From positions 1,736,001-1,800,000 of the forward strand of contig NZ_CP098325.1 in the NCBI RefSeq assembly GCF_023639785.1: a DNA stretch of 64,000 nucleotides. Reading direction: 5' to 3'. The DNA comes from Leclercia adecarboxylata. Lineage in GTDB: Bacteria; Pseudomonadota; Gammaproteobacteria; Enterobacterales; Enterobacteriaceae. The notes beneath the pieces were generated by a model that ran no database searches, was not told the DNA's origin, and worked only from the letters and a program-made list of their open reading frames with translations. Shown in pieces: positions 56,604-63,891 of this stretch (the stretch's first letter is position 1; every line of letters starts with the position of its first letter). The translations under genes were made by a program, and so were the position numbers.

Positions 56604-57486
56604 CCTTGCGTACAGCATTGGCCTCAATGAGGCGATTGCGTTGCAGCAGGTAAACTACTGGCTGAAAGAGACAAACTCCGGCCTGGAGCGTGACGGCGTG
56701 CGCTGGATCTACAACACCAACGAGCAGTGGCTGGAGCAGTTCCCGTTCTGGTCTGAATCCACCCTGAAGCGCACCTTCACCCGCCTGAAGACTCTCGGCG
56801 TGCTCAAAATTGAGCAGCTGAACAAGTCCCAGCGCGACATGACGAACTACTACACGATCAACTACGAAAGCGAGCTTTTAGACGAGGTCAAAGTGACTAA
56901 ATCCAGGAGTTCAAATTGCACTCGTCCATCAGGTCAAAATGAACCGATGGAACAGGTCATTGTGAAACGCTCCATCGGGTCAAAACGAACCGCTGTCATC
57001 AGGTCAAATTGCACTGATGTTCTTACAGAGAATACAACAGAGATTACTACAGAGAATAAAACCCCTTCTTGTCCGGTTGCGTCGCAACCCGACCGGGATG
57101 TGTTGATTACCGATCAGGCGAAACAGGTTTTGGTTCACCTGAACCAGGTGACCAACTCCCGTTATCAGGTTTCAACCACCTCGCTGCAGAACATCCGAGC
57201 CCGTATTGGCGAAGGGTTCACCGTGGAAGAACTGTCGCTGGTGGTGGACTACTGCAACGCCAAGTGGAGTGACGACCTGAAGATGTCCGACTATCTCCGC
57301 CCACAGACCCTGTTTCAGCCATCCAAGTTCCCTGGCTACCTGAAGTCGGCGAACAACTGGGATAACGCTGGCCGACCGCAGCGCATTAATGGCTCATGGG
57401 CTCGTGAAGATCCGATGTTCAAGTCAAGTTACCAAGACACTGATTACAGCGCGATTCCACATGGATTTCGGGGGTACAAGTCATGA
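56560..57486 (+). CDS. Phage replication protein (O-like, conserved phage C-terminal domain)
   Basis: 308 residues. The N-terminal part is a winged-helix region (LAYSIGLNEAIALQQVNYWL, WSESTLKRTFTRLKTLGVL). A polar linker with a dense run of Ser, Thr and Asn (about 110-175) follows, then the conserved phage C-terminal domain with HLNQVTNSRYQVSTTSLQNI and DYLRPQTLFQPSKFPGYL. It is in the position of lambda O, and an origin would be expected inside it. The repeated AAATTGCACT and CATCAGGTCAAA words at 56930-57015 in the linker are candidates for iterons. Confidence 0.82.
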   Translation: MSLLMPSRPIVINPDLAYSIGLNEAIALQQVNYWLKETNSGLERDGVRWIYNTNEQWLEQFPFWSESTLKRTFTRLKTLGVLKIEQLNKSQRDMTNYYTINYESELLDEVKVTKSRSSNCTRPSGQNEPMEQVIVKRSIGSKRTAVIRSNCTDVLTENTTEITTENKTPSCPVASQPDRDVLITDQAKQVLVHLNQVTNSRYQVSTTSLQNIRARIGEGFTVEELSLVVDYCNAKWSDDLKMSDYLRPQTLFQPSKFPGYLKSANNWDNAGRPQRINGSWAREDPMFKSSYQDTDYSAIPHGFRGYKS

Positions 57487-57929
57487 GCCTTATGAAAACA
57501 CTAGAAATGTTTATTGCCGATAACCCCGGCTTAACCAGCCGTGAGATTGCAGACGCTTTCGCAGATTACAGCATCGACTCTGTTCAGCGCACTGTATGCC
57601 GGCTGCATGATTTCAACTTCACCACCCGCGAATTGATTGGTTCTCAGTACCGCTACTACGCAGTGAATGCATCAGCTGGATGTGGTCAGCCCATTCAGCG
57701 CGTAGACACTGGGGCAGGCGATTTGATCAAGAACGCCAAAGCTCTACAGGAAAAGGGTCTGTACCGTCGCGCCGCCTCCCTCTGGTTTGAGGCATTCCAG
57801 CGTTCGGATGTAATCAACGAGCGTGAGCGTTGCCTGAAAGAGCGCCAGCGCTGTCTGCGTCAGGCCAAATCAACCTTAAAGCCAGAGGGCCAGTGGTTCC
57901 TGGCTGGTCAGTTCAATGGTGGCCACTGA
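57483..57929 (+). CDS. Winged-helix/PerC-like phage protein
   Basis: 148 residues. The N-terminal winged helix (NPGLTSREIADAFADYSIDS) is joined to a C-terminal segment like the PerC/Ler-activator family (LQEKGLYRRAASLWFEAFQR). It overlaps the replication gene by 4 bp and the methyltransferase by 1 bp. PerC-type proteins on phages can affect host virulence promoters; whether this one does is unknown. Confidence 0.72.
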   Translation: MSLMKTLEMFIADNPGLTSREIADAFADYSIDSVQRTVCRLHDFNFTTRELIGSQYRYYAVNASAGCGQPIQRVDTGAGDLIKNAKALQEKGLYRRAASLWFEAFQRSDVINERERCLKERQRCLRQAKSTLKPEGQWFLAGQFNGGH

Positions 57930-58588
57930 TGAAATATTCACTGATTTATGCCGATCCAGCCTGGGAATACGGGAACACCATCAGCAACGGCGCTGCCACT
58001 AATCACTACGGGACCATGAAGCTGATCGACATGAAACGACTTCCTGTCTGGGAGTTGGCTGCTGATGATGCTGTTCTGGCCATGTGGTTCACCGGCACCC
58101 ATACCCGCGAGGCTATCGAACTGGCTGAGGCTTGGGGCTTTAAAGTCCGAACCATGAAGGGATTCACCTGGGTGAAGTTCAATCCTCTGGCAGAACAACA
58201 CATCAACAAAGCACTTGCATCCGGCAATGTTGAGGACTTTTACGACTTCCTCGATCTGCTTAACGGTCAGACGAAGATGAACGGCGGCAACTACACCCGA
58301 GCCAACACCGAGGATCTTCTCATCGCCACCCGTGGTAAGGGGCTGGAAAGACTGAGCGCCAGCGTGAAGCAGGTTATCTACAGCCCATTGGGTGAGCATA
58401 GCGCGAAACCGGAAGAGGCCCGCTTCCGTCTGGAGAAGCTCTACGGTGACGTTCCACGCATTGAGCTTTTCAGTCGTTGCGGCGCACCTGGCTGGCACCA
58501 CTGGGGAAATCAGGCCGAATCATCTGATGTTGAGCTTCTGCCTGGCTGGGTGGCGTCGATCAGCAAACCGGAGGAACGAGCAGCATGA
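57929..58588 (+). CDS. MT-A70 family DNA N6-adenine methyltransferase
   Basis: The ATG 57929 (MKYSLIYADPAWEYG) shares one base with the preceding stop; an upstream open frame to 57830 is not conserved. 219 residues. The catalytic DPAW motif at 9-12 fits the DPPW class, and VLAMWFTGTHT, KVRTMKGFTWVK and EDLLIATRGKG fit the MT-A70 fold. No restriction enzyme is adjacent, so it probably protects or marks phage DNA. Confidence 0.88.
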   Translation: MKYSLIYADPAWEYGNTISNGAATNHYGTMKLIDMKRLPVWELAADDAVLAMWFTGTHTREAIELAEAWGFKVRTMKGFTWVKFNPLAEQHINKALASGNVEDFYDFLDLLNGQTKMNGGNYTRANTEDLLIATRGKGLERLSASVKQVIYSPLGEHSAKPEEARFRLEKLYGDVPRIELFSRCGAPGWHHWGNQAESSDVELLPGWVASISKPEERAA

Positions 58589-58809
58589 AACTTTCAGCTG
58601 AGCAGGAGAATGCAGTACGCGATGTTGCGCGCCGCTGCTTCCGGGAGATAAGGGAAGTGCTGAAACAGAAGCCCAAACCAAGCTGGAACACTGCTGTTCC
58701 GCCGATCCTGAAAAAGTATCACGAACTGGTGAAGCCGATGGGCGTAACCCTGGTGAAGTTTAACAGTGAAATTGGTCGCCTGAACGGGCGCTATGGAGTG
58801 GAGTCATGA
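58585..58809 (+). CDS. Small basic phage protein, 74 residues
   Basis: ATGA overlap with the methyltransferase stop and 4-bp overlap with the next gene place it in the coupled right operon. The sequence is basic and helical (RRCFREIREVLKQKPKPSWN; PMGVTLVKFNSEIGRLNGRY). No family is recognised. Confidence 0.68.
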   Translation: MKLSAEQENAVRDVARRCFREIREVLKQKPKPSWNTAVPPILKKYHELVKPMGVTLVKFNSEIGRLNGRYGVES

Positions 58810-59126
58810 TCGGATTAACACCACGTCAGAGTGAAGTGCTGGATGCCATCAACCTCTACAAAGAGCGTACAGGGTTCCCGCCAACGATATCAGAGCTTAC
58901 CGGGCTGATTGGATGCTCATCTGGTAACACCGCCGCAGGCCATGTGAAATCACTTCAGAAAAAGGGCTACATCTCCGTTGCGCCTGGCGCGGCCCGAGGA
59001 ATAACCGTCCTCAAATCTGAATGCGATATGGATGCTGCTTCGATCATCAGGGCGCTTGTTAACGGTGAACAAGGTGCCAGAGAAAGCGCTGTGGCCTGGC
59101 TGGAAGAGCGCGGGGTCAAGCCATGA
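58806..59126 (+). CDS. LexA-type DNA-binding domain protein without peptidase
   Basis: 106 residues. The N-terminal 65 residues form a LexA-type winged helix (LTPRQSEVLDAINLYKERTG, ISELTGLIGCSSGNTAAGHV). The S24 self-cleavage domain is absent; the rest is a short helical tail (ALVNGEQGARESAVAWLEER). It may act as a phage regulator or compete at LexA-like sites, which is inference. Confidence 0.8.
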   Translation: MIGLTPRQSEVLDAINLYKERTGFPPTISELTGLIGCSSGNTAAGHVKSLQKKGYISVAPGAARGITVLKSECDMDAASIIRALVNGEQGARESAVAWLEERGVKP

Positions 59127-59512
59127 AGCTAATCCTTCCTTTCCCACCAAGCGTTAACACGTACTGGCGAGCCCCGAATAGCGGCCCGCTTAAAGGTCGG
59201 CATCTGATCAGTGCGAAGGGCAGGGCATATCAGAGCGCAGCGTGTGCCGCCATCATTGAACAGCTTCGCCGCTTGCCTAAACCGTCAGCCGCAGCCGCAG
59301 CGGTAGAGATCGTCCTCTATCCGCCGGATTCCCGTCTCCGCGACATAGACAACTACAACAAGGCGCTATTCGACGCTCTCACTCATGCTGGCATCTGGGA
59401 GGACGACAGTCAGATAAAGCGAATGCTGGTGGAGTGGGGGCCTCAGGTGCCGGGTGGAAAGGTGGATATCACGATCACCAAACATGAACCATTGGCGGGT
59501 GCAGCCGCCTGA
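59123..59512 (+). CDS. rusA: Holliday junction resolvase RusA
   Basis: A 129-residue RusA endonuclease that resolves four-way junctions as a dimer. The core LPFPPSVNTYWR and the catalytic acidic cluster (RDIDNYNKALFDAL then GIWEDDSQI) are intact. It overlaps the upstream gene by 4 bp. Typical of lambdoid nin-type regions. Confidence 0.94.
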   Translation: MKLILPFPPSVNTYWRAPNSGPLKGRHLISAKGRAYQSAACAAIIEQLRRLPKPSAAAAAVEIVLYPPDSRLRDIDNYNKALFDALTHAGIWEDDSQIKRMLVEWGPQVPGGKVDITITKHEPLAGAAA

Positions 59513-59527
59513 TAAGTGGAGATACGT

Positions 59528-60253
59528 ATGAACCAGACAAATGTATTCAACCTTTGCACTACACATCACGCGGCAGCCGCCAGCCAGATGATAACGATGT
59601 CCAGCCGGGACATCGCCGCGCTTGTCGGATCACGCCACTCTGATGTGTGCATTACGATTGAGCGACTGATGAGCAAAGGAGTCATTGGGAGGTATACGGC
59701 ATTGCCGTACACCCATCCGCAGAACGGCCAGGAGTATCACCACTACCAGGTGAATAAGCGTGACAGTTATGTGATTGTTGCGCAGCTCTGCCCCGAATTT
59801 ACTGCCCGCCTGGTTGACCGCTGGCAGGAACTGGAAAGCGGACAGCAGATGAGCGTTCCTCAGTCCTTGCCAGAGGCGCTGCGGCTTGCTGCCGACCTTG
59901 CCGAGCAGAAAGAGAGGTTGACGCTTGAACTCGCCGCAGCAGCACCAAAAGTCGAATTCGTAGATCGCTATTGCACCGCCAGCGGCTCACTCTCATTCCG
60001 CCAGGTGGCGAAACTGCTTAAAGCTAAAGAGACTGAGTTCCGCCTTTTCCTGATCGAGAACGAAATCATGTACCGTCTTGGCGGAACGCTGACGCCGCGG
60101 CATCAGCACATCGACGCTGGACGCTTTGAAGTTAAAACAGGAACATCAGTGGCTTCAAACCACGCATTCAGCCAGGCGCGATTTACCGCGAAGGGTGTGC
60201 GCTGGGTAGGCGGCCTGTGGGCTGAGCATATCGCTAAGGGGCAGATGGCGTGA
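59528..60253 (+). CDS. Phage antirepressor with KilA-C domain
   Basis: The ATG 59528 (MNQTNVFNLCTTHH) has TGGAG 7 bp upstream; a GTG at 59516 is open but lies on the ribosome binding site. 241 residues: an N-terminal Rha-like domain (MSSRDIAALVGSRHSDVCIT) and a C-terminal KilA-C/ANT domain (FRQVAKLLKAKETEFRLFLI; FTAKGVRWVGGLW). Such proteins counter repressors or alter host gene expression. Confidence 0.85.
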   Translation: MNQTNVFNLCTTHHAAAASQMITMSSRDIAALVGSRHSDVCITIERLMSKGVIGRYTALPYTHPQNGQEYHHYQVNKRDSYVIVAQLCPEFTARLVDRWQELESGQQMSVPQSLPEALRLAADLAEQKERLTLELAAAAPKVEFVDRYCTASGSLSFRQVAKLLKAKETEFRLFLIENEIMYRLGGTLTPRHQHIDAGRFEVKTGTSVASNHAFSQARFTAKGVRWVGGLWAEHIAKGQMA

Positions 60254-61239
60254 GAGCATTACTGACACCAGAGATTGCACCTATTGCCGGGGTTGTGCTC
60301 TTCCGGCCCGGAAGCGAGTTGATGTGGCTGTTCCGTCAGGGGCGCGTTGTTATCGAAACTCCCGGCGAGCAGCTGGCGGATATGCCTTCCGGAGCCTTAC
60401 CGAAATCCCATCTGCCCCTGGCCGAGGATGCCAGCTTGCTGCCTGTTTTCGAAAATCCCAGGGTGATCCAGCGTGCTGGTGGCCTGTCTGTTCTCGATGG
60501 CTGGCTGATGAAAAAACGAGAATGTCAGTGGCCTCATAACAACTGGCACGCAAGCGACTTCACCATCATGCGGCACGAACCCGGCAGCATTCTCCTTTGC
60601 TGGGGATGTGATAACCAGTTGCGTGATCAATCCACTGAAAGGCTGGCAGGCATTGCCCGCAAAAACCTGGTATCCTGGCTGCTGAAGACCGTTAGCGGTC
60701 AACTTGGCTTCAATGAAGACCATGTCCTTACGCTTCCAGAGTTCTGCTGGTGGCTTGTGAAGAACGACCTGGCAGATGTTATCCCGGAAAGCATGGCGAT
60801 TAAGGCTCTGAGGCTACAGCCAGAACCCATGCAATCAGTAATGCGCGAAAGTGACATCACCCCCTCTTTACCAGCGGTTGAACTGCTGCAGGAGAAAGCA
60901 AAAAAGATAGTGGCGATGAAGGTTGATCCAGATACCCCGGAATCCTTCATGCTGAAACCCAAGCGCCGCCGCTGGGAAAATGAGAAGTATACGCGTTGGG
61001 TGAAAACTCAGCCGTGTGTCTGCTGTTCTAAACCGGCAGACGATCCCCACCACCTGATAGGCCACGGGCAGGGTGGAATGGGTACTAAGGCGCATGACCT
61101 GTTTGTGATACCTCTGTGCAGAGAGCATCACGACGAGTTGCACGCTGGCCCTATGGCATTTGAAGCGAAATACGGCAACCAGTTAACGCTGCTGTTTCGG
61201 TTTTTAGATCGTGCGCTGGCTATCGGCGTATTAGCATGA
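60250..61239 (+). CDS. DUF968 phage protein with HNH-like zinc motif
   Basis: 329 residues, GTG start overlapping the previous stop by 4 bp. The C-terminal DUF968 domain has TQPCVCCSKPADDPHHLIGH and GTKAHDLFVIPLCREHHDEL, an HNH-nuclease-like cysteine/histidine pattern. The N-terminal 200 residues hold a second set (LLCWGCDNQL). Relatives such as YdfU of the Qin prophage sit before Q. Nuclease activity is unproven. Confidence 0.82.
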   Translation: MRALLTPEIAPIAGVVLFRPGSELMWLFRQGRVVIETPGEQLADMPSGALPKSHLPLAEDASLLPVFENPRVIQRAGGLSVLDGWLMKKRECQWPHNNWHASDFTIMRHEPGSILLCWGCDNQLRDQSTERLAGIARKNLVSWLLKTVSGQLGFNEDHVLTLPEFCWWLVKNDLADVIPESMAIKALRLQPEPMQSVMRESDITPSLPAVELLQEKAKKIVAMKVDPDTPESFMLKPKRRRWENEKYTRWVKTQPCVCCSKPADDPHHLIGHGQGGMGTKAHDLFVIPLCREHHDELHAGPMAFEAKYGNQLTLLFRFLDRALAIGVLA

Positions 61240-61253
61240 ACAGTGGAGATAAC

Positions 61254-61601
61254 ATGCGCGATATGTATGAAGTTATGGATCTATGGGGTGCTTGGGCTGC
61301 TGCAGACAGTAGCGGTGTAGATTGGCAACCGATTGCCGCCGGGTTTAAAGGCCTGCTTCCACACGGAAAGAAATCACGGAATCAGTGTGATGAAGACACA
61401 GGCATTATGATCGATGGATGTGTCGCTCGTTTGCGTAAATATAAAACAGAAGAATATGAGCTTGTTATTGCTCATTTTGTGATTGGTATATCGTTAAGAT
61501 CAATTGCTAAAAAGCGAAAGTGTTCAGACGGAACGATAAGGAAAGACCTACAAACAGCACTCGGGTTTGTCGAAGGATGTATGTCAATGTTAAAAGCCTA
61601 G
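61254..61601 (+). CDS. Q-type antitermination protein
   Basis: ATG 61254 (MRDMYEVMDLWGAWAAADSS) has TGGAG 5 bp upstream and is preferred over ATG 61236. 115 residues of the antitermQ family with C-terminal helix-turn-helix (GISLRSIAKKRKCSDGTIRK). It should load on RNA polymerase at the late promoter and let it pass terminators. The reverse-strand cassette starts right after it, separating it from the late region. Confidence 0.85.
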   Translation: MRDMYEVMDLWGAWAAADSSGVDWQPIAAGFKGLLPHGKKSRNQCDEDTGIMIDGCVARLRKYKTEEYELVIAHFVIGISLRSIAKKRKCSDGTIRKDLQTALGFVEGCMSMLKA

Positions 61602-61610
61602 AATGATCAA

Positions 61611-62000
61611 TTAACTCGGGCTTTTTATGCCTAGGGAGCCCGAGGCGTAATCTTGGCGAAGAGTTGCTATTCTCATTTTTGTTTGCGAGTAGACCGCTTT
61701 TGCTTTCGCCTTTGTTTCCTCATCACAATGCACATCTTTAATGATTGCTAACTGTTCTTTTAAATCTTTTTTCAGAGCAGATCGCCAAGATACGACTGCT
61801 TGCGGCTCCATCCAGCGATTATAAGCATAGATACCTAGCCATGATATAAGCGAACTGATAAGGGGAACTAGAAGGGCGAAAATTTTACCCCAGTCCCCAG
61901 GCATGTAGCTGGATAATCCGATCAATATAGAACCTAGACTGGCTGTGGAACCTACAGCGGCTTTGACGCCTACAGCATTGTCATGAGGGACTGTGCTCAT
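61611..62000 (-). CDS. Two-helix membrane protein, cassette gene 3
   Basis: 129 residues; its start overlaps the previous stop by 4 bp (ATGA) after AAAAGGTAGCACG. Two membrane helices lie near 16-32 and 38-60 (GKIFALLVPLISSLISWLGI), then a basic, helical cytoplasmic tail (SALKKDLKEQLAII). The topology, with a short polar turn (SSYMPGDWGK) and a charged tail, is like small holins such as phage 21 S, but I cannot show homology. It is convergent with Q, 9 bp apart. Confidence 0.72.
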   Translation of the reverse strand: MSTVPHDNAVGVKAAVGSTASLGSILIGLSSYMPGDWGKIFALLVPLISSLISWLGIYAYNRWMEPQAVVSWRSALKKDLKEQLAIIKDVHCDEETKAKAKAVYSQTKMRIATLRQDYASGSLGIKSPS

Positions 62001-62248
62001 CGTGCTACCTTTTTGGCATCATTCAATTGCTGAACTAAAGGTGATTTTGAGTCCAGTTTGACCTCTGTCTCTTTAACTACCTTACCGTTTTCCATAAACT
62101 GAATGATTAGAGTCTCTCTCTTCTTGAGCTTTCCTGTGAGGTAGTATGACAAAGCACAGGCGAGGCGAAACACAAACGGAGAAAGGGTTAAAAGCCCCAT
62201 CCATCCTATGAATTGTGCAATCGTTTGAATCGCCTCGGTTTCGTTCAC
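61997..62248 (-). CDS. Single-helix membrane protein, cassette gene 2
   Basis: 83 residues from GTG 62248, one base after the previous stop, with AAGGAAG upstream. A hydrophobic stretch (about 8-38, FIGWMGLLTLSPFVFRLACA) is followed by a charged tail (LKKRETLIIQFMENGKVVKE) that looks like a beta-strand pair. No family is recognised. Confidence 0.7.
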   Translation of the reverse strand: MNETEAIQTIAQFIGWMGLLTLSPFVFRLACALSYYLTGKLKKRETLIIQFMENGKVVKETEVKLDSKSPLVQQLNDAKKVAR

Positions 62249-62249
62249 T

Positions 62250-63137
62250 TTATAAAATCTTCCTTTCAGCTGATGCTCTGTGGCGTATGACCCGAGTAAT
62301 AATATACTCAGTTTTTTGAGATCTGGCTGTTGTTTTCGAGACTATTGAAAGCGCCACCTCAAACATATCACCCTTAGTAAAGCTCTTTTCACTATCCTCT
62401 ACTCTGGCCATGAATGAAGCATCATCCATACGTACGGCGATTTCCTTTCCATCGTAGAGCATCCTCCAGCCACGGCTTGAACCAAAGTTTACCTGAGTGA
62501 GGAGAACGTTCGTCGTGATGGCCTCCGTTTTCTCGCTAGAAAGTGATGCTTTTGGTAGTGGGGTGAAGTCTAAGACCTCTTCATCCTTAAACGATATTAC
62601 TTCTTCGTCTTCAACTTTTATTTTAAACGATGGCTCTTCTTCGGAATTAAGAGGCTGAGTTATGATTTCATTCATGGCCTGACGGATCACAGGGTCTGAC
62701 ACCAAACGGGCTACGTGTTTATCAGCCGTTATTTCTTCACCATCTAAGAGTATCTTGGCTTTATCCGTTTTTGTATCAGTGTCAATGCCAAGAATTCTTT
62801 TGTCTTTCAGTTTCCTAACAATTCCGAACGCTGATCCCCCAACAATTGAGGCAGAAGCTGCGCTCAAACCGAGATATTTCATTACTTCTAGGGCGCCAGA
62901 GCTTTTGATAAGAAGTGCAAATTCAATAACCAAAGAACCTTCTTTGGCCGGAGCAGTCACCTCTAGTTCAAGAGTACTTTGGCTATTGATAATGTCATCT
63001 GCACGATTAACCATTTTGGCAAATTCAACAATCGACATACCGAGGTCATAAGCATTCATTTTATGCTTATCAAGGTCAGAACCTTTCGCAGCGCCATAGT
63101 GCACTGTAAAGCGTTTTACTTCTTGCTGTGCGGTCAT
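62250..63137 (-). CDS. Soluble protein, cassette gene 1 (295 residues), unrecognised
   Basis: ATG 63137 follows AAAGGAAAAAGGTA. No signal peptide is seen; a weakly hydrophobic stretch (MKYLGLSAASASIVGGSAFG, about 95-114) may be a membrane or packing helix. The N-terminal portion (HKMNAYDLGMSIVEFAKMVN then RADDIINS) recalls uncharacterised mobile-element proteins with an early 'Met-Asp-Ala-x-Asp-Leu' helix. An acidic middle (KVEDEEVISFKDEEVLDF) precedes a C-terminal beta-rich part (GWRMLYDGKEIAVRMDDASF). It leads the reverse-strand three-gene cassette. Confidence 0.75.
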   Translation of the reverse strand: MTAQQEVKRFTVHYGAAKGSDLDKHKMNAYDLGMSIVEFAKMVNRADDIINSQSTLELEVTAPAKEGSLVIEFALLIKSSGALEVMKYLGLSAASASIVGGSAFGIVRKLKDKRILGIDTDTKTDKAKILLDGEEITADKHVARLVSDPVIRQAMNEIITQPLNSEEEPSFKIKVEDEEVISFKDEEVLDFTPLPKASLSSEKTEAITTNVLLTQVNFGSSRGWRMLYDGKEIAVRMDDASFMARVEDSEKSFTKGDMFEVALSIVSKTTARSQKTEYIITRVIRHRASAERKIL

Positions 63138-63379
63138 TACCTTTTTCCTTTGGTAATAATATTATTGGTAAATCAACCAACAATCAGAACAATGTGGTTG
63201 ATTTTCTGAAGAGTACAAAAAAGCTAACGCGTACGCAAAAACTATCGTAGTCTGTTAAGAGTGGTTTCTACGCCACGGACTTAAAACGATACACAAGCCT
63301 TGCTACGGCGGGATTTTTTATTATTAATAAATGGTAAATAAAATGTATCTTTTAAGATGTAGTCCACGTAGAGTGCCCG
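63138..63379. promoter_or_regulatory. Gap between the reverse cassette and the RNA repeats
   Basis: This region should hold the cassette promoter (minus strand) and perhaps the late promoter on the plus strand. AT-rich GGTAATAATATTATTGGTAA (63153-63172) is a palindrome just upstream of the cassette start and may be an operator. A stem AGTC...GTGG/CCAC...GACT is possible at 63250-63282. No gene is visible. Confidence 0.45.
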
Positions 63380-63486
63380 TGTGGTGAATCCCCCTCAGCG
63401 GTGGGGCGGCTAGGCAAAACGAGTCGGGTTTGTAAACGCGGTTCTGTGGTCTAGCACAGGGTCACCGGGAGGCACCCGGCACCACA
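63380..63486 (+). ncRNA. Candidate structured RNA, copy 1
   Basis: Closing stem P1 TGTGGTG (63380-63386) with CACCACA (63480-63486). P2 is CCCC/GGGG (63390-63406). P3 is CTGTG (63444-63448), loop GTCTAG, CACAG (63455-63459). P4 is CCGGG, AGGCA, CCCGG (63465-63479), directly abutting P1. The P3 loop GTCTAG can pair with CTAGGC at 63410-63415, giving a pseudoknot. An intrinsic terminator follows 23 bases later. No known family was recognised. Confidence 0.75.
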
Positions 63487-63509
63487 ACCTCAGTATCATC
63501 TATTTCCAG

Positions 63510-63534
63510 GGCTGTCGATTGGCGGCCTTTTTGT
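63510..63534 (+). terminator. Intrinsic terminator after RNA copy 1
   Basis: GGCTGTC (63510-63516), loop GATT, GGCGGCC (63521-63527), then TTTTTG. The stem uses G-T pairs that become G-C in the second copy. Confidence 0.85.
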
Positions 63535-63639
63535 TTTACATGATTCTGGTCTTCATAGTACCGCCGATCTTTTTCGTTCTTACTGAATAAATAAACAGAT
63601 AAAGTTAGCTTTATTGCAGGAAAGCGATTAGGCTGCGTC

Positions 63640-63739
63640 TGTGGTGAATCCCCCTAAGCGGTGGGGCGACTAGACTGGGAGGTGAATGACGCGATTCTGT
63701 GGTCTAGCATAGAGTCACCGGGAGGCACCCGGCATCACA
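63640..63739 (+). ncRNA. Candidate structured RNA, copy 2
   Basis: P1 is TGTGGTG (63640-63646) with CATCACA (63733-63739), one G-T pair. P2 is at 63650-63666. P3 is CTGTG (63697-63701), loop GTCTAG, CATAG (63708-63712). P4 is CCGGG/CCCGG (63718-63732). The pseudoknot partner CTAGAC (63670-63675) is fully complementary to the P3 loop. The stretch between partner and P3 is shorter and differs from copy 1. Confidence 0.75.
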
Positions 63740-63762
63740 TCTTCAATATCATTTATTTCTAA

Positions 63763-63788
63763 GGCTGCCGATTGGCGGCCTTTTTGTT
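63763..63788 (+). terminator. Intrinsic terminator after RNA copy 2
   Basis: GGCTGCC (63763-63769), loop GATT, GGCGGCC (63774-63780), then TTTTTG. The following GTTTTACATGA is the same as after copy 1. Confidence 0.88.
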
Positions 63789-63891
63789 TTACATGACCCT
63801 GGCTAGCACAGCACTGTTGGTCTTTTTGTTCATACTGAATAAATATACAAATATAAATAGCTTTATGGCAGGAAGAAGACTAGGCTGTGCC

